Assembly: GCA_018268195.1 (NCBI GenBank)
Contig: JAFDWZ010000028.1
Span: forward strand, 111,196-156,064
Origin: Bacteroidota bacterium
GTDB lineage: Bacteria > Bacteroidota > Bacteroidia > AKYH767-A > OLB10
DNA length: 44,869 bases
Direction: 5' to 3'
The stretch's first letter is position 1, and every line of letters starts with the position of its first letter. The position numbers were made by a program, and so were the translations under genes. Below, in pieces: positions 37,159 through 44,869 of this stretch. The notes under the pieces are model-generated. The model saw nothing but the letters and a program-made list of their open reading frames with translations. It did no database searches and was not told the origin of the DNA.

Positions 37159-38847
37159 ATGAGTGACGATAAGAAAATCATTTTTTCAATGGTGGGTGTC
37201 AGCAAAACCGTGCCACCTCAACGACAGATTCTGAAAGACATTTATCTTTCTTTTTACTATGGCGCCAAGATTGGAATTCTTGGTTTGAATGGTGCAGGTA
37301 AATCAACTTTGATGAAAATTATTGCCGGCATTGATAAATCTTTTACCGGTGAAGTGGTTTTTGCTCCCGGCTACACTGTAGGATATCTGGAGCAGGAACC
37401 TAAGTTAGATGAGACCAAGACAGCTAAAGAGATAGTGATGGAAGGCGTTCAACCTATTGTGGATTTGCTGAAAGAATATGACGAGGTAAACAACAAAATG
37501 GGCGAAGAGGAGTATTACAGCGATGCCGATAAGATGGATAAGCTGCTCAACAGGCAGGCTGCACTTCAGGAAAAAATTGATGCAACAGATGCATGGAGCC
37601 TCGATAATAAGATTGAAGTGGCCATGGATGCATTGCGTTGCCCTGAGGGCGATACACCCGTGAATATTCTTTCAGGAGGCGAACGCAGAAGACTTGCTTT
37701 ATGCCGCTTGTTACTGCAGCAACCCGATGTTTTACTTTTAGATGAGCCTACCAACCACCTCGATGCCGAGTCGGTAGATTGGCTGGAGCAACATCTCAAG
37801 CAGTATGCAGGCACCGTGATTGCCGTAACTCACGATAGGTATTTTCTCGATAACGTTGCAGGATGGATTCTTGAACTCGACAGAGGCGAAGGTATTCCAT
37901 GGAAAGGAAATTATTCAAGCTGGTTAGAACAGAAGTCTAATCGTCTTGCTCAGGAAGAGAAGCAGGAAAGTAAACGACAAAAAACACTTCAACGTGAGTT
38001 GGAATGGGTGCGCATGAGCCCTAAAGCAAGGCAGGCAAAAGGTAAAGCACGTTTGAATGCTTATGAAAACCTGTTGAACGAAGATGTAAAACAAAAAGAA
38101 GAAAAGCTTGAGATATTTATTCCGAATGGGCCGCGACTGGGAAATGAAGTGATTGAAGCCATTCATGTGGCAAAGGCTTACGGCAACAGAGTATTATATG
38201 ATGACCTGAATTTTAAACTTCCGCCTAACGGCATTGTAGGAATCATAGGGCCTAACGGAGCAGGAAAAACTACCATATTTCGAATGATTATGGGGCAGGA
38301 AAAACCTGATAGCGGTGAGTTTAAAATTGGAAGTACAGTACGTATTGGTTATGCCGATCAGACACATAAAGAAATTGACCCTGAAAAATCGGTTTGGGAA
38401 GTTATTTCAGGAGGTAATGAAAGCATTGAACTCGGAGGTAAACTTTTAAATTCACGTGCTTATGTGGCTCGATTTAATTTCAGTGGTGCCGATCAGGGAA
38501 AAAAATGCGGTGTACTCTCAGGAGGAGAACGCAACAGACTACATCTTGCGCTCACGCTGCGCAGTGAAGCCAACGTGCTTTTGCTGGACGAACCTACCAA
38601 CGATATAGATGTAAACACCTTACGAGCTTTGGAAGAAGCACTGGAAGATTTTGCAGGATGCGCTGTTATCATCAGCCACGACAGATGGTTTCTTGACCGT
38701 GTATGCACACACATTCTTGCATTTGAAGATGACTCGCAGGTGTATTACTTCGAAGGTGGTTACTCCGATTACGAAGAGAATAAGAAAAAACGTTTGGGTG
38801 ATGTAACCCCTCACCGTGTGAGATATAAGAGCCTTGTGAAGCAGTAA
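37159..38847 (+). CDS. ettA: ABC-F protein EttA (energy-dependent translational throttle)
   Basis: 562-aa cytoplasmic ATPase that binds the ribosomal E site and gates entry into elongation according to ATP/ADP. Two ABC domains are complete: Walker [10 protein letters not shown] (about 42-50) and GPNGAGKTT (near 367), signatures [12 protein letters not shown] and [11 protein letters not shown], and Walker [12 protein letters not shown] and [11 protein letters not shown]. Start and end agree closely with EttA ([14 protein letters not shown] near the N-terminus; [38 protein letters not shown]). The linker is short, as expected of EttA rather than resistance ABC-F proteins. hisS follows after 2 bp. 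A mini-frame ATG-CAA-TGA overlaps the start. Confidence 0.95.
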   Translation: MSDDKKIIFSMVGVSKTVPPQRQILKDIYLSFYYGAKIGILGLNGAGKSTLMKIIAGIDKSFTGEVVFAPGYTVGYLEQEPKLDETKTAKEIVMEGVQPIVDLLKEYDEVNNKMGEEEYYSDADKMDKLLNRQAALQEKIDATDAWSLDNKIEVAMDALRCPEGDTPVNILSGGERRRLALCRLLLQQPDVLLLDEPTNHLDAESVDWLEQHLKQYAGTVIAVTHDRYFLDNVAGWILELDRGEGIPWKGNYSSWLEQKSNRLAQEEKQESKRQKTLQRELEWVRMSPKARQAKGKARLNAYENLLNEDVKQKEEKLEIFIPNGPRLGNEVIEAIHVAKAYGNRVLYDDLNFKLPPNGIVGIIGPNGAGKTTIFRMIMGQEKPDSGEFKIGSTVRIGYADQTHKEIDPEKSVWEVISGGNESIELGGKLLNSRAYVARFNFSGADQGKKCGVLSGGERNRLHLALTLRSEANVLLLDEPTNDIDVNTLRALEEALEDFAGCAVIISHDRWFLDRVCTHILAFEDDSQVYYFEGGYSDYEENKKKRLGDVTPHRVRYKSLVKQ

Positions 38848-38849
38848 CC

Positions 38850-40211
38850 ATGAAACCTTCAATTCCCAAAGGCACACGCGATTTTTCACCGGATGAAATG
38901 GTGAGAAGAAATTTTATCCTTCAAACTATTCGCAATGTATATGAGCGTTATGGTTTCCGTCAGATTGAAACTCCTGCTATGGAAAATCTTTCCATGCTCG
39001 AAGGTAAGTATGGCGAAGAAGGAGACAAACTGCTCTTTCGTATTCTCAATTCAGGTGATGTAACAAATGAGATTAAGGAGAAACGCGATTCAATAAAAAC
39101 TTCAGACCTTTCCGAAAAAGGTTTGCGTTACGATTTAACAGTGCCTTTTGCACGTTATGTGGTGATGCACAGAAATGAAATAACATTTCCTTTCAGACGA
39201 TATCAGATGCAACCTGTCTGGCGTGCCGATCGTCCGCAAAAGGGACGTTATCGCGAATTTTATCAGTGTGATGCCGATGTTATTGGTTCAGATTCACTTT
39301 TGAATGAAGCAGAACTTGTGCAGATTATTGCTGATGTGTTTTCGGCTTTGAATATTGGAGTAAGCATTAAAATTAACAACAGAAAAATCCTTGCAGGTAT
39401 AGCTGAAATTCTGGGACAGGCGGATAAGATTATTGACATTACCGTTGCCATAGATAAATTAGACAAAATAGGAGCGGAGAAAGTGAATGAGGAACTGAGA
39501 AGTAAAGGTGTGAGTGATGATGCCGTACAAAAGATGCAACCCTTGTTTTCAGTAAAAGGAAACACTTCAGGGAAATTAGCCTTTCTCGATACTTTTCTTG
39601 AGAAAAGCGATATTGGAAAAAAAGGTATAGAAGAAGTAAGGACGCTTCTGAATTATCTGGATACATTGAAATTTCAAACTGCATTACTCGACCTTGATAT
39701 TACTCTTGCACGCGGATTGAATTATTATACCGGAGCTATTTTTGAAGTCAAAGTCAATGATACACGTTCTACTTTTACCAGCAGTGTTTTGGGTGGAGGC
39801 CGTTATGATGACTTAACTGGAATTTTTGGCTTGCCTGATGTAAGCGGAGTAGGAATTTCATTCGGTATTGACCGTATTTATGATGTCATGCTTGAAATGG
39901 ATTTATTCGATAAGTTGAATTTAAACAAACCATCTACCAAGGTGCTGCTCGTAAACTTTGGAAGTAAGGAAGAACATTATGCACTTACAGTTCTGCAGAA
40001 ACTCAGAGCCGCGGATATTAAAGCAGAGATATACCCTGATGCTGCAAAAATGAAAAAGCAAATGGCTTATGCCGATGCTTATAAAATACCTTATGTATTG
40101 CTCATTGGCGATGAAGAAATGCAATCAGGAAAACTCACTTTGAAAAACATGACAAGCGGAGAGCAATCTAAGCATGAAGTAGAGGAATTAATGAACATGC
40201 TGCATGAGTAA
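38850..40211 (+). CDS. hisS: Histidyl-tRNA synthetase
   Basis: 453-aa class II synthetase. It shows motif 1 region ([11 protein letters not shown], then [11 protein letters not shown]), motif 2 with [26 protein letters not shown] (split by family blocks, about 113-138), the His-specific motif [15 protein letters not shown] near 287-301, and motif 3 ([13 protein letters not shown] ... [11 protein letters not shown]). The anticodon-binding domain (about 365-450) is complete. Length is within the usual range. It starts 2 bp after the ettA stop; hutH follows 48 bp downstream. Confidence 0.97.
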   Translation: MKPSIPKGTRDFSPDEMVRRNFILQTIRNVYERYGFRQIETPAMENLSMLEGKYGEEGDKLLFRILNSGDVTNEIKEKRDSIKTSDLSEKGLRYDLTVPFARYVVMHRNEITFPFRRYQMQPVWRADRPQKGRYREFYQCDADVIGSDSLLNEAELVQIIADVFSALNIGVSIKINNRKILAGIAEILGQADKIIDITVAIDKLDKIGAEKVNEELRSKGVSDDAVQKMQPLFSVKGNTSGKLAFLDTFLEKSDIGKKGIEEVRTLLNYLDTLKFQTALLDLDITLARGLNYYTGAIFEVKVNDTRSTFTSSVLGGGRYDDLTGIFGLPDVSGVGISFGIDRIYDVMLEMDLFDKLNLNKPSTKVLLVNFGSKEEHYALTVLQKLRAADIKAEIYPDAAKMKKQMAYADAYKIPYVLLIGDEEMQSGKLTLKNMTSGEQSKHEVEELMNMLHE

Positions 40212-40259
40212 TTTAGATATGGAAAATAATCACAATTTGATTACACGTTTTTAAATAGT

Positions 40260-41756
40260 ATGACCCATCAAATATCAGCCACGCATATTGATTTCAATAA
40301 ACTGAGAGAAATCATCGGCACAAAATCAAAACTTGAATTATCTGATGATGCCGTAAAACGTATTGCGAATTGTCGCAGTTACCTGGATGCTATGACGGGT
40401 TCATTAAATGAACCGGTGTATGGAGTGAATACCGGATTTGGGTCACTTTATAACAAAAGCATTGCCCCCGGACAGCTCGAACAATTGCAGGAAAACCTGA
40501 TGATGTCACATGCCTGCGGAACAGGTAATGAAGTGCCACATGAGATCGTAAAACTCATGCTGTTTTTGAAAATCCAAGGGCTTAGCTATGGCAACTCCGG
40601 AGTGCAGACAGAAACCGTTCAGCGATTGATTGATTTTTACAACAACGATATTTATCCTGTAGTATATGAGCAAGGCTCACTGGGGGCTTCAGGCGATTTG
40701 GCTCCGCTGGCACATCTTTGTTTGCCTCTGATAGGAATGGGTGAAGTTGATTATAATGGCGAACGTATTTCGGCAGCAGAACTTAATAAAAGGATGAAAT
40801 GGAATCCTGTTAAGTTGAAGTCGAAGGAAGGACTTGCATTGCTCAATGGTACACAGTTTATGAGTTCTTATGGAACTTACTGTGTAATGCAGGCTATGAA
40901 AATTTCTGTGCTGGCAGATGTTATAGGAGCATTATCACTTGAAGCATTTGATGGGCGCATAGAGCCTTTTCATCATCTCATTCATGAAATACGACCACAT
41001 AAAGGGCAGATAGATACAGCCATTCGTTTTCGTCAGTTGCTGAATGGAAGCGAAATGATTAAACGCAAAAAAGAACATGTGCAGGACCCATATTCATTCA
41101 GATGTATTCCTCAGGTACATGGAGCGAGTAAGGATGCAATCCTATATGTTGCCAATGTTTTATTCAACGAAATTAATTCAGTAACGGATAATCCTACTGT
41201 GTTTCCTGATGCTGAGTTGGTTATTTCAGCAGGCAATTTTCACGGTCAGCCGCTTGCACTGGCAATGGATTTTCTTGCCATTGCACTCAGCGAATTAGGA
41301 AATATTTCCGAGCGCAGAACCTATCAGTTAATTTCCGGCTTGCGTGGTTTGCCACCATTTTTGGTTGCCAATCCCGGTCTCAATTCGGGAATGATGATTC
41401 CTCAGTATGCTGCAGCATCACTCGTAAGCCAGAACAAACAGTTGTGCATGCCCGCATCTGTTGACAGTATTGTTTCAAGCAACGGTCAGGAAGATCACGT
41501 GAGCATGGGAGCCAATGCTGCTACCAAATTACTTCGTGTGGTGCATAACCTTGAAAATGTTCTTGCCATTGAATTGTTCAACGCTGCCCAGGCATTTGAA
41601 TTCAGACGACCGGCAAAAACTTCTCCTCAGTTAGAAACGTTGCTGCAATCATATCGCAAGACAGTTCCTTTCCTGATAGAAGACAGAATTTTATATAACG
41701 ACATTCATGCCTCACAAAACTTTATCCGCACATTGGATGTTACACCTTTTGAATAA
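40260..41756 (+). CDS. hutH: Histidine ammonia-lyase
   Basis: 498-aa enzyme deaminating L-histidine to urocanate. The Ala143-Ser144-Gly145 triad in GSLGASGDLAPLAHL is the precursor of the MIO electrophile. VYGVNTGFGSLYNK (near 55-68), the NGTQFMSSYGT block (about 197-207), DNPTVF and the conserved end SSNGQEDHVSMGA (about 406-418) support HAL rather than PAL. hutU, hutI and hutG are not in the window, so the pathway cannot be confirmed here. It lies directly downstream of hisS. Confidence 0.93.
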   Translation: MTHQISATHIDFNKLREIIGTKSKLELSDDAVKRIANCRSYLDAMTGSLNEPVYGVNTGFGSLYNKSIAPGQLEQLQENLMMSHACGTGNEVPHEIVKLMLFLKIQGLSYGNSGVQTETVQRLIDFYNNDIYPVVYEQGSLGASGDLAPLAHLCLPLIGMGEVDYNGERISAAELNKRMKWNPVKLKSKEGLALLNGTQFMSSYGTYCVMQAMKISVLADVIGALSLEAFDGRIEPFHHLIHEIRPHKGQIDTAIRFRQLLNGSEMIKRKKEHVQDPYSFRCIPQVHGASKDAILYVANVLFNEINSVTDNPTVFPDAELVISAGNFHGQPLALAMDFLAIALSELGNISERRTYQLISGLRGLPPFLVANPGLNSGMMIPQYAAASLVSQNKQLCMPASVDSIVSSNGQEDHVSMGANAATKLLRVVHNLENVLAIELFNAAQAFEFRRPAKTSPQLETLLQSYRKTVPFLIEDRILYNDIHASQNFIRTLDVTPFE

Positions 41757-41799
41757 TCAAATTACACTTTAATATTAAATCAACTAACATTACATTATT

Positions 41800-42216
41800 A
41801 TGGCTATTAAAAGACATGCAACTGCCGTTTGGAACGGTTCAGGTAAAGAAGGAAAAGGCACAACTTCAACACAGAGTGCAGTGCTTTCCAATGCTCAGTA
41901 TTCTTATCACACCCGCTTTGAAGATGGTGTAGGCACCAACCCTGAAGAGCTGATTGCTTCGGCACATGCTGGATGTTTCAGTATGAAACTGAGTTTTGTT
42001 CTGGGTGCAGCAGGATTCACTCCTGATAAAATTGAAACTCGTTGCGACATCACACTCGACAGTGGTGCTGTCACCAATTCACATCTTACTGTTAGCGCAA
42101 AAGTTCCCGGAATCACTAAAGAAAAATTTGAAGAATGTGCTAATGATGCTAAGGCAAACTGCCCCATATCAAAATTGTTGAACACCAACATTACGCTTGA
42201 AGCAACACTGCTGTAA
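41800..42216 (+). CDS. OsmC-family peroxiredoxin
   Basis: 138-aa cytoplasmic thiol peroxidase that reduces organic hydroperoxides. The two redox cysteines are visible: Cys59 in SAHAGCFSMKLS and Cys121 in NCPISKLLN. N-terminal KRHATAVWNGSGKEGKG and TNPEELIASAHAGCF are typical of the OsmC (not Ohr) branch. It follows hutH by 43 bp and may share its transcript. Confidence 0.92.
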   Translation: MAIKRHATAVWNGSGKEGKGTTSTQSAVLSNAQYSYHTRFEDGVGTNPEELIASAHAGCFSMKLSFVLGAAGFTPDKIETRCDITLDSGAVTNSHLTVSAKVPGITKEKFEECANDAKANCPISKLLNTNITLEATLL

Positions 42217-42236
42217 AGCATATTATCAGAAGCTTT

Positions 42237-42253
42237 AGGGACAGCCCTTTTTT
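42237..42253 (+). terminator. Weak terminator after the OsmC gene
   Basis: AGGG (42237-42240) can pair with CCCT (42245-42248) around ACAG, followed by TTTTT. The stem is only 4 bp. Confidence 0.35.
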
Positions 42254-42286
42254 ATCGCCTTCCCTAACCAGGCAAACACCATATAT

Positions 42287-42325
42287 CAACCCAGACTGCC
42301 CAACGGAGGCGGGCAGGCTGGGTTG
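42287..42325. repeat. Long stable hairpin
   Basis: CAACCCAG (42287-42294) pairs with CTGGGTTG (42318-42325), and, after one A/G mismatch, CTGCCC (42296-42301) pairs with GGGCAG (42311-42316). The loop is 9 nt. The stem is much richer in GC than its surroundings. No T run follows, so it is more like a REP-type palindrome than a terminator. Confidence 0.7.
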
Positions 42326-42332
42326 AATACTC

Positions 42333-42515
42333 AACTCCGAAGGAATAACATTATTTAGAAAGGAACGACATCGCATTACCTAAAATCTCTTAGGGATGAA
42401 GCATATATATCACAACCCTGTTCCAACCCGGCCTGCCCGCACCCGTAGCCCTAAAGGGCGCAAGCCCGCAATTTACGTTCAACGATTTTATTTGTTCAAT
42501 TACTTTTGTAAAAAA
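42333..42515. repeat. 183-bp interspersed repeat, copy 1
   Basis: Matches 44687-44869 without gaps, with 7 differences by eye (about 96%). It includes GCCCTAAAGGGC and a CCTGCCCGCACCCG block, richer in GC than the flanks, and ends in an A run (TGTAAAAAA). No start-to-stop frame is shared. Confidence 0.85.
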
Positions 42516-42556
42516 TATTGTACATCTTAAAAAGCATTCACGTTTCAATTTGAAAA

Positions 42557-42682
42557 TTTGTATCAAGACAAAAGAACGTAAGAAAGAAGAACTCGTACTT
42601 GTATCAGCGAAGTTGCACTTCTAAAAATTAACTTACCCTGAAATAAACTTAAACAAAAAAGTGCCTTCCCAAATTACTCCTT
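42557..42682. repeat. 126-bp direct repeat, copy 1
   Basis: Matches 42903-43028 without gaps, 346 bp apart, with 7 differences by eye (about 94%). It contains TATCAAGACAAAAGAACG and GTGCCTTCCCAAAT. It lacks the left arm of the hairpin present just before copy 2. Confidence 0.85.
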
Positions 42683-42740
42683 GTTGAATAGGATATCGGT
42701 AATAACCAAAACCAAACTCACGACAGTGAGTACCCGCCCT

Positions 42741-42881
42741 TTGGAAAATAAGCGTAAAAAAATAGCAGCACATTTCAAAGGAGCTGGATGGGCCTGCCCG
42801 CCTCTGGCGAGTTAGCAATCCGGTGCGAAGCGACATAGGATTGCGCAGATGAAATGTGCAATATTTTAGCTTATTTTCCAA
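42741..42881. mobile_element. MITE-like element with 13-bp terminal inverted repeats
   Basis: TTGGAAAATAAGC (42741-42753) is the perfect complement of GCTTATTTTCCAA (42869-42881). A second perfect pair lies inside: GCACATTTCA (42768-42777) and TGAAATGTGC (42850-42859), and an inner hairpin GCAATCC (42815-42821)/GGATTGC (42838-42844). The core is GC-rich. No transposase and no clear target-site duplication is seen. The element lies between the two 126-bp repeats. It could also be a structured RNA or a REP-like palindrome. Confidence 0.5.
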
Positions 42882-42897
42882 CAGGCTTGATTTTTTG

Positions 42898-42923
42898 GTT
42901 CTTTTGTATCAAGACAAAAGAAC
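42898..42923. repeat. 9-bp hairpin at the edge of the 126-bp repeat
   Basis: GTTCTTTTG (42898-42906) pairs perfectly with CAAAAGAAC (42915-42923) around TATCAAGA. Its right arm is part of the 126-bp repeat; its left arm is missing at copy 1. Confidence 0.65.
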
Positions 42924-43028
42924 GTAAGAAAGAAGAACACGTACTCTTATCAGCGAAGTTGTACTTATAAAAATTAACTTACCCTGAAATAAACTAAAAC
43001 AAAAAAGTGCCTTCCCAAATCACTCCTT
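42903..43028. repeat. 126-bp direct repeat, copy 2
   Basis: Second copy of the repeat at 42557-42682. Its last 9 bases (43020-43028) are the stop codon and final codons of the T9SS-sorted gene on the minus strand. Confidence 0.85.
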
Positions 43029-44513
43029 CACCACCTTCACACTCTCACTTTTTTCTTTTCGTATAATCTTACAAAAATAAATCCCTTTGGGCATGTTGCT
43101 TATATCAACTTTTTTAAACTGACTCCACGCACTCACATAATCCTTATACACCAACCTTCCCATTACATCATATATCTCCAGCTCACCGCTTATGCTCATA
43201 ACATTAAACTGCAACGTAAACACACCATCCGTTGGGTTAGGCATTGCCTTCAAGCTCCCTTCGGGGGGGTGGGGGTCATTGAGGTTTACCGTTGACGCAC
43301 ACAAGCACCCCAGCGTACTGTCGCAACCTAAAAAATAATTAGGATGGTTGGGCACAGTGTTAAAGTAGTATGCGGCTACTTGCACGCTATGCTGATTCAC
43401 ATTGCAGCCCATGCCCACCACATCAGGATTATCTATGGTGTGCAGGTAAGTAGTACCATTACCTGTTGTAATATATATTTTACCGTCAGGAGCAAGTTGC
43501 TGATTACAAAAATAAGTGCCTAATACCGGATCTCCGGGTTGAAAAAATGAATCATAAACGGCAACAGTCGTTCTTGATGCAATTATATTGCTTGCTAACA
43601 AATCATACTGAAATACCCATTTTACCTCAGACACATAAAGCACATTGGAGTTAGGCGAAAATTCACAGCCTACGTTTACAGGAACATTAGGTAATTGATA
43701 ATCGGATTGCACATTGCTCAACTGCCCTGTGCAGCGGTTAAAATCAAATATGTCTAATCCCTGTGTAAAAAAGTAATAAGCGTACTTTGTTCCGTCAGGT
43801 GAAAACTTTGCCTGACCTGCATCCGGTGTTCTTACAGTTCCTATATTCTGACTGTAAGGCCCTAATATCACATTGGGTGTTATCAGCAGCTTATAAAACA
43901 TATTGGAGTTTGCCCTATGCACCATCACCCACCAGTCTCTTCCATTGGCATGTTTGCAGGCTGCTATTTTTCCTGCATTTAAGGAGTCATTTATTAATAT
44001 TTGATTTTTAGATATTACTGCCCCTTTGCCGTTATTCATACTTATATCAATGGTAGTTAAGTATAGATGAAATGCCATAGTGTGGTATGGTGTGTCATCA
44101 GCAGTACCATGAAATAAGTAATATATATTATTGCTACCGGGTTTTCTCATGGCTAATGCCCCTTGTGGAATTAATAATCCATCCTTGAACATATTGGCAT
44201 AAGCACCGGGGTTTATACCGCTTCCGTTCTGCATGGTATCATTACTCGCATCGGCAATGTAATAGCCGTTGGTATAAAACAGCATATTGCCCTGCGCATC
44301 GCTTATATTCGCATGGGTATGGTTGAAATCCATTTCAATTGAATCATAGCTTATAACGGGCGTTCCGTTAAAAAAATCCAATCGCGTTTGTCCGAATGGC
44401 AAGCCCCCCCAACTTTCGTATCCCATCAGCCAGTTGTTATTAATGCCCTGCTGTGCCATTGAAGGTACAATGCCCGAAATGACTAACACTAAAAAATAAA
44501 ATATTTTTTTCAT
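43020..44513 (-). CDS. T9SS-sorted beta-propeller-like protein
   Basis: 497-aa predicted secreted protein. Signal peptide about 1-20 (MKKIFYFLVLV ... SMAQ). The body (about 25-390) has propeller-like blades with motifs such as AKFSPDGTKYAYYF, CEFSPNSNVLYVSE and QQLAPDGKIYITTGNG, resembling WD40/PD40-like repeats. A Cys-containing linker (CDSTLGCLCAS) and a Pro/His/Gly linker (NDPHPPEGS) precede the T9SS sorting domain (KAMPNPTDGVFTLQF ... KGIYFCKIIRKEKSESVKVVKE, split). No catalytic motif is seen. It stands alone, bracketed by two direct 183-bp repeats. TAACTTTG on the minus strand (44585-44592) may be its -7 element. Confidence 0.8.
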   Translation of the reverse strand: MKKIFYFLVLVISGIVPSMAQQGINNNWLMGYESWGGLPFGQTRLDFFNGTPVISYDSIEMDFNHTHANISDAQGNMLFYTNGYYIADASNDTMQNGSGINPGAYANMFKDGLLIPQGALAMRKPGSNNIYYLFHGTADDTPYHTMAFHLYLTTIDISMNNGKGAVISKNQILINDSLNAGKIAACKHANGRDWWVMVHRANSNMFYKLLITPNVILGPYSQNIGTVRTPDAGQAKFSPDGTKYAYYFFTQGLDIFDFNRCTGQLSNVQSDYQLPNVPVNVGCEFSPNSNVLYVSEVKWVFQYDLLASNIIASRTTVAVYDSFFQPGDPVLGTYFCNQQLAPDGKIYITTGNGTTYLHTIDNPDVVGMGCNVNQHSVQVAAYYFNTVPNHPNYFLGCDSTLGCLCASTVNLNDPHPPEGSLKAMPNPTDGVFTLQFNVMSISGELEIYDVMGRLVYKDYVSAWSQFKKVDISNMPKGIYFCKIIRKEKSESVKVVKE

Positions 44514-44686
44514 TTTTTATAAGAAAGTAAAAACGGACTTACTAAAATACTTGCAGAAATTTTCACTCAAATTTGTCTTACAAACAAAGTTATATGATTT
44601 GGCACAGAAAAAGAATCAAAAGCGAAAATTAAAGGTAAGGTCATCTAGTTATTACTTCGCTCTAACGAGACTGTTTGCTAAACCCC
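44514..44686. other. Leader and intergenic DNA of the propeller gene
   Basis: AT-rich, no gene. Contains the promoter candidate at 44585-44592; beyond it the second 183-bp repeat begins and runs to the window edge. Confidence 0.5.
44585..44592 (-). promoter_or_regulatory. Candidate -7 element of the propeller gene
   Basis: Minus strand reads TAACTTTG, matching TAnnTTTG. The nearest upstream TTG is 24 nt away (44617-44619), slightly more than the 21 nt of the better promoters here. Confidence 0.4.
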
Positions 44687-44869
44687 AACTCCTAAGGAAT
44701 AACATTATTTAGAAAGGAGCTACATCGCATTACCTAAAATCCCGTAGGGATGAAGCATATATATCACAACCCTGTTCCAACCCGGCCTGCCCGCACCCGT
44801 AGCCCTAAAGGGCGCAAGCCCGCAATTTACGTTCAACGATTTTATTTGTGCAATCACTTTTGTAAAAAA
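44687..44869. repeat. 183-bp interspersed repeat, copy 2
   Basis: Second copy of the repeat at 42333-42515, same orientation, offset exactly 2354 bp. It reaches the end of the window, so the true repeat may be longer. Confidence 0.85.

Larger units (their letters stand above)
42217..43019. other. Repeat-rich intergenic region, no gene
   Basis: About 800 bp without a supported gene. It contains a weak terminator, a 14-bp-stem hairpin, one copy of a 183-bp repeat, two copies of a 126-bp repeat and a MITE-like element, each listed separately. The leftward frame at 42633-42881 is an artefact of the repeats. Confidence 0.75.

Noticed and set aside
37159..38847. Antibiotic-resistance ABC-F protein
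   Set aside because: Sequence blocks and short linker follow EttA closely, which is a housekeeping translation factor.
42633..42881. 82-codon leftward frame in the repeat zone
   Set aside because: It starts inside one arm of the MITE-like element and ends inside the 126-bp repeat, so it is a by-product of repeats.
42217..44869. Complete insertion sequence or integron
   Set aside because: No transposase or integrase gene lies in the repeat zone; only non-coding repeats and one cargo gene.
1..44869. tRNA or rRNA genes
   Set aside because: I saw no cloverleaf-like or conserved rRNA sequence in the gaps; a tRNAscan/Infernal run would settle it.

Overview
The window looks like chromosomal DNA of a Bacteroidota bacterium, probably near Chitinophagales/Sphingobacteriales. 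Reasons: four large proteins end in type IX secretion system (T9SS) C-terminal sorting domains; several genes are preceded by the Bacteroidota promoter pattern TTG-(about 21 nt)-TAnnTTTG with little Shine-Dalgarno signal; there is a TonB-dependent receptor with an N-terminal carboxypeptidase-regulatory-like domain, TPR-containing histidine kinases, an AsmA-family protein, and AT-rich intergenic DNA. No rRNA, tRNA, CRISPR array, prophage or transposase gene was seen. The genus cannot be fixed from sequence alone.

Layout. 1-1.6 kb: an M20 amidohydrolase facing right. 1.7-6.6 kb: a leftward pair, a T9SS-sorted pentaheme cytochrome c followed by a T9SS-sorted FG-GAP/ASPIC protein. 6.7-10.0 kb (leftward): an AsmA-like protein and a Mn-type superoxide dismutase. 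10.3 kb: a small Ala-rich lipoprotein with a clear promoter and terminator. 10.6-14.1 kb: divergent dprA and a TonB-dependent receptor. 14.3-18.8 kb (leftward): a giant T9SS repeat protein with four PPC-type repeats, PKD/Ig-like repeats and a sorting domain. 19.0-21.7 kb: a NarL-type two-component pair. 21.7-22.3 kb: an Nfu/NifU protein, divergent from nadB.

22.4-28.5 kb is one rightward gene train: nadB, a LuxE-like acyl-protein synthetase (stop and start overlap as TGATG), a stand-alone HPt protein, a receiver protein with a C-terminal membrane helix, a lipoprotein and a TPR histidine kinase. This may be a small membrane-associated phosphorelay riding behind an NAD gene. 28.5-36.8 kb is leftward: PBP1A-type penicillin-binding protein, pheT, an alpha/beta hydrolase (1 nt after pheT) and leuS. 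37.2-42.2 kb is rightward: ettA, hisS, hutH and an OsmC-family gene, closely spaced.

42.2-44.9 kb is the repeat-rich end. It holds a pair of 183-bp direct repeats (about 96% identical, 2354 bp apart) bracketing a T9SS-sorted propeller-like protein; a pair of 126-bp direct repeats (about 94% identical, 346 bp apart), one running into the 3' end of that gene; and between the latter a 141-bp MITE-like element with 13-bp perfect terminal inverted repeats.

Most genes are ordinary housekeeping. The parts most worth a second look are the secreted multiheme cytochrome pair, the HPt/membrane-receiver/kinase train with its LuxE-like neighbour, and the repeat zone at the right end.
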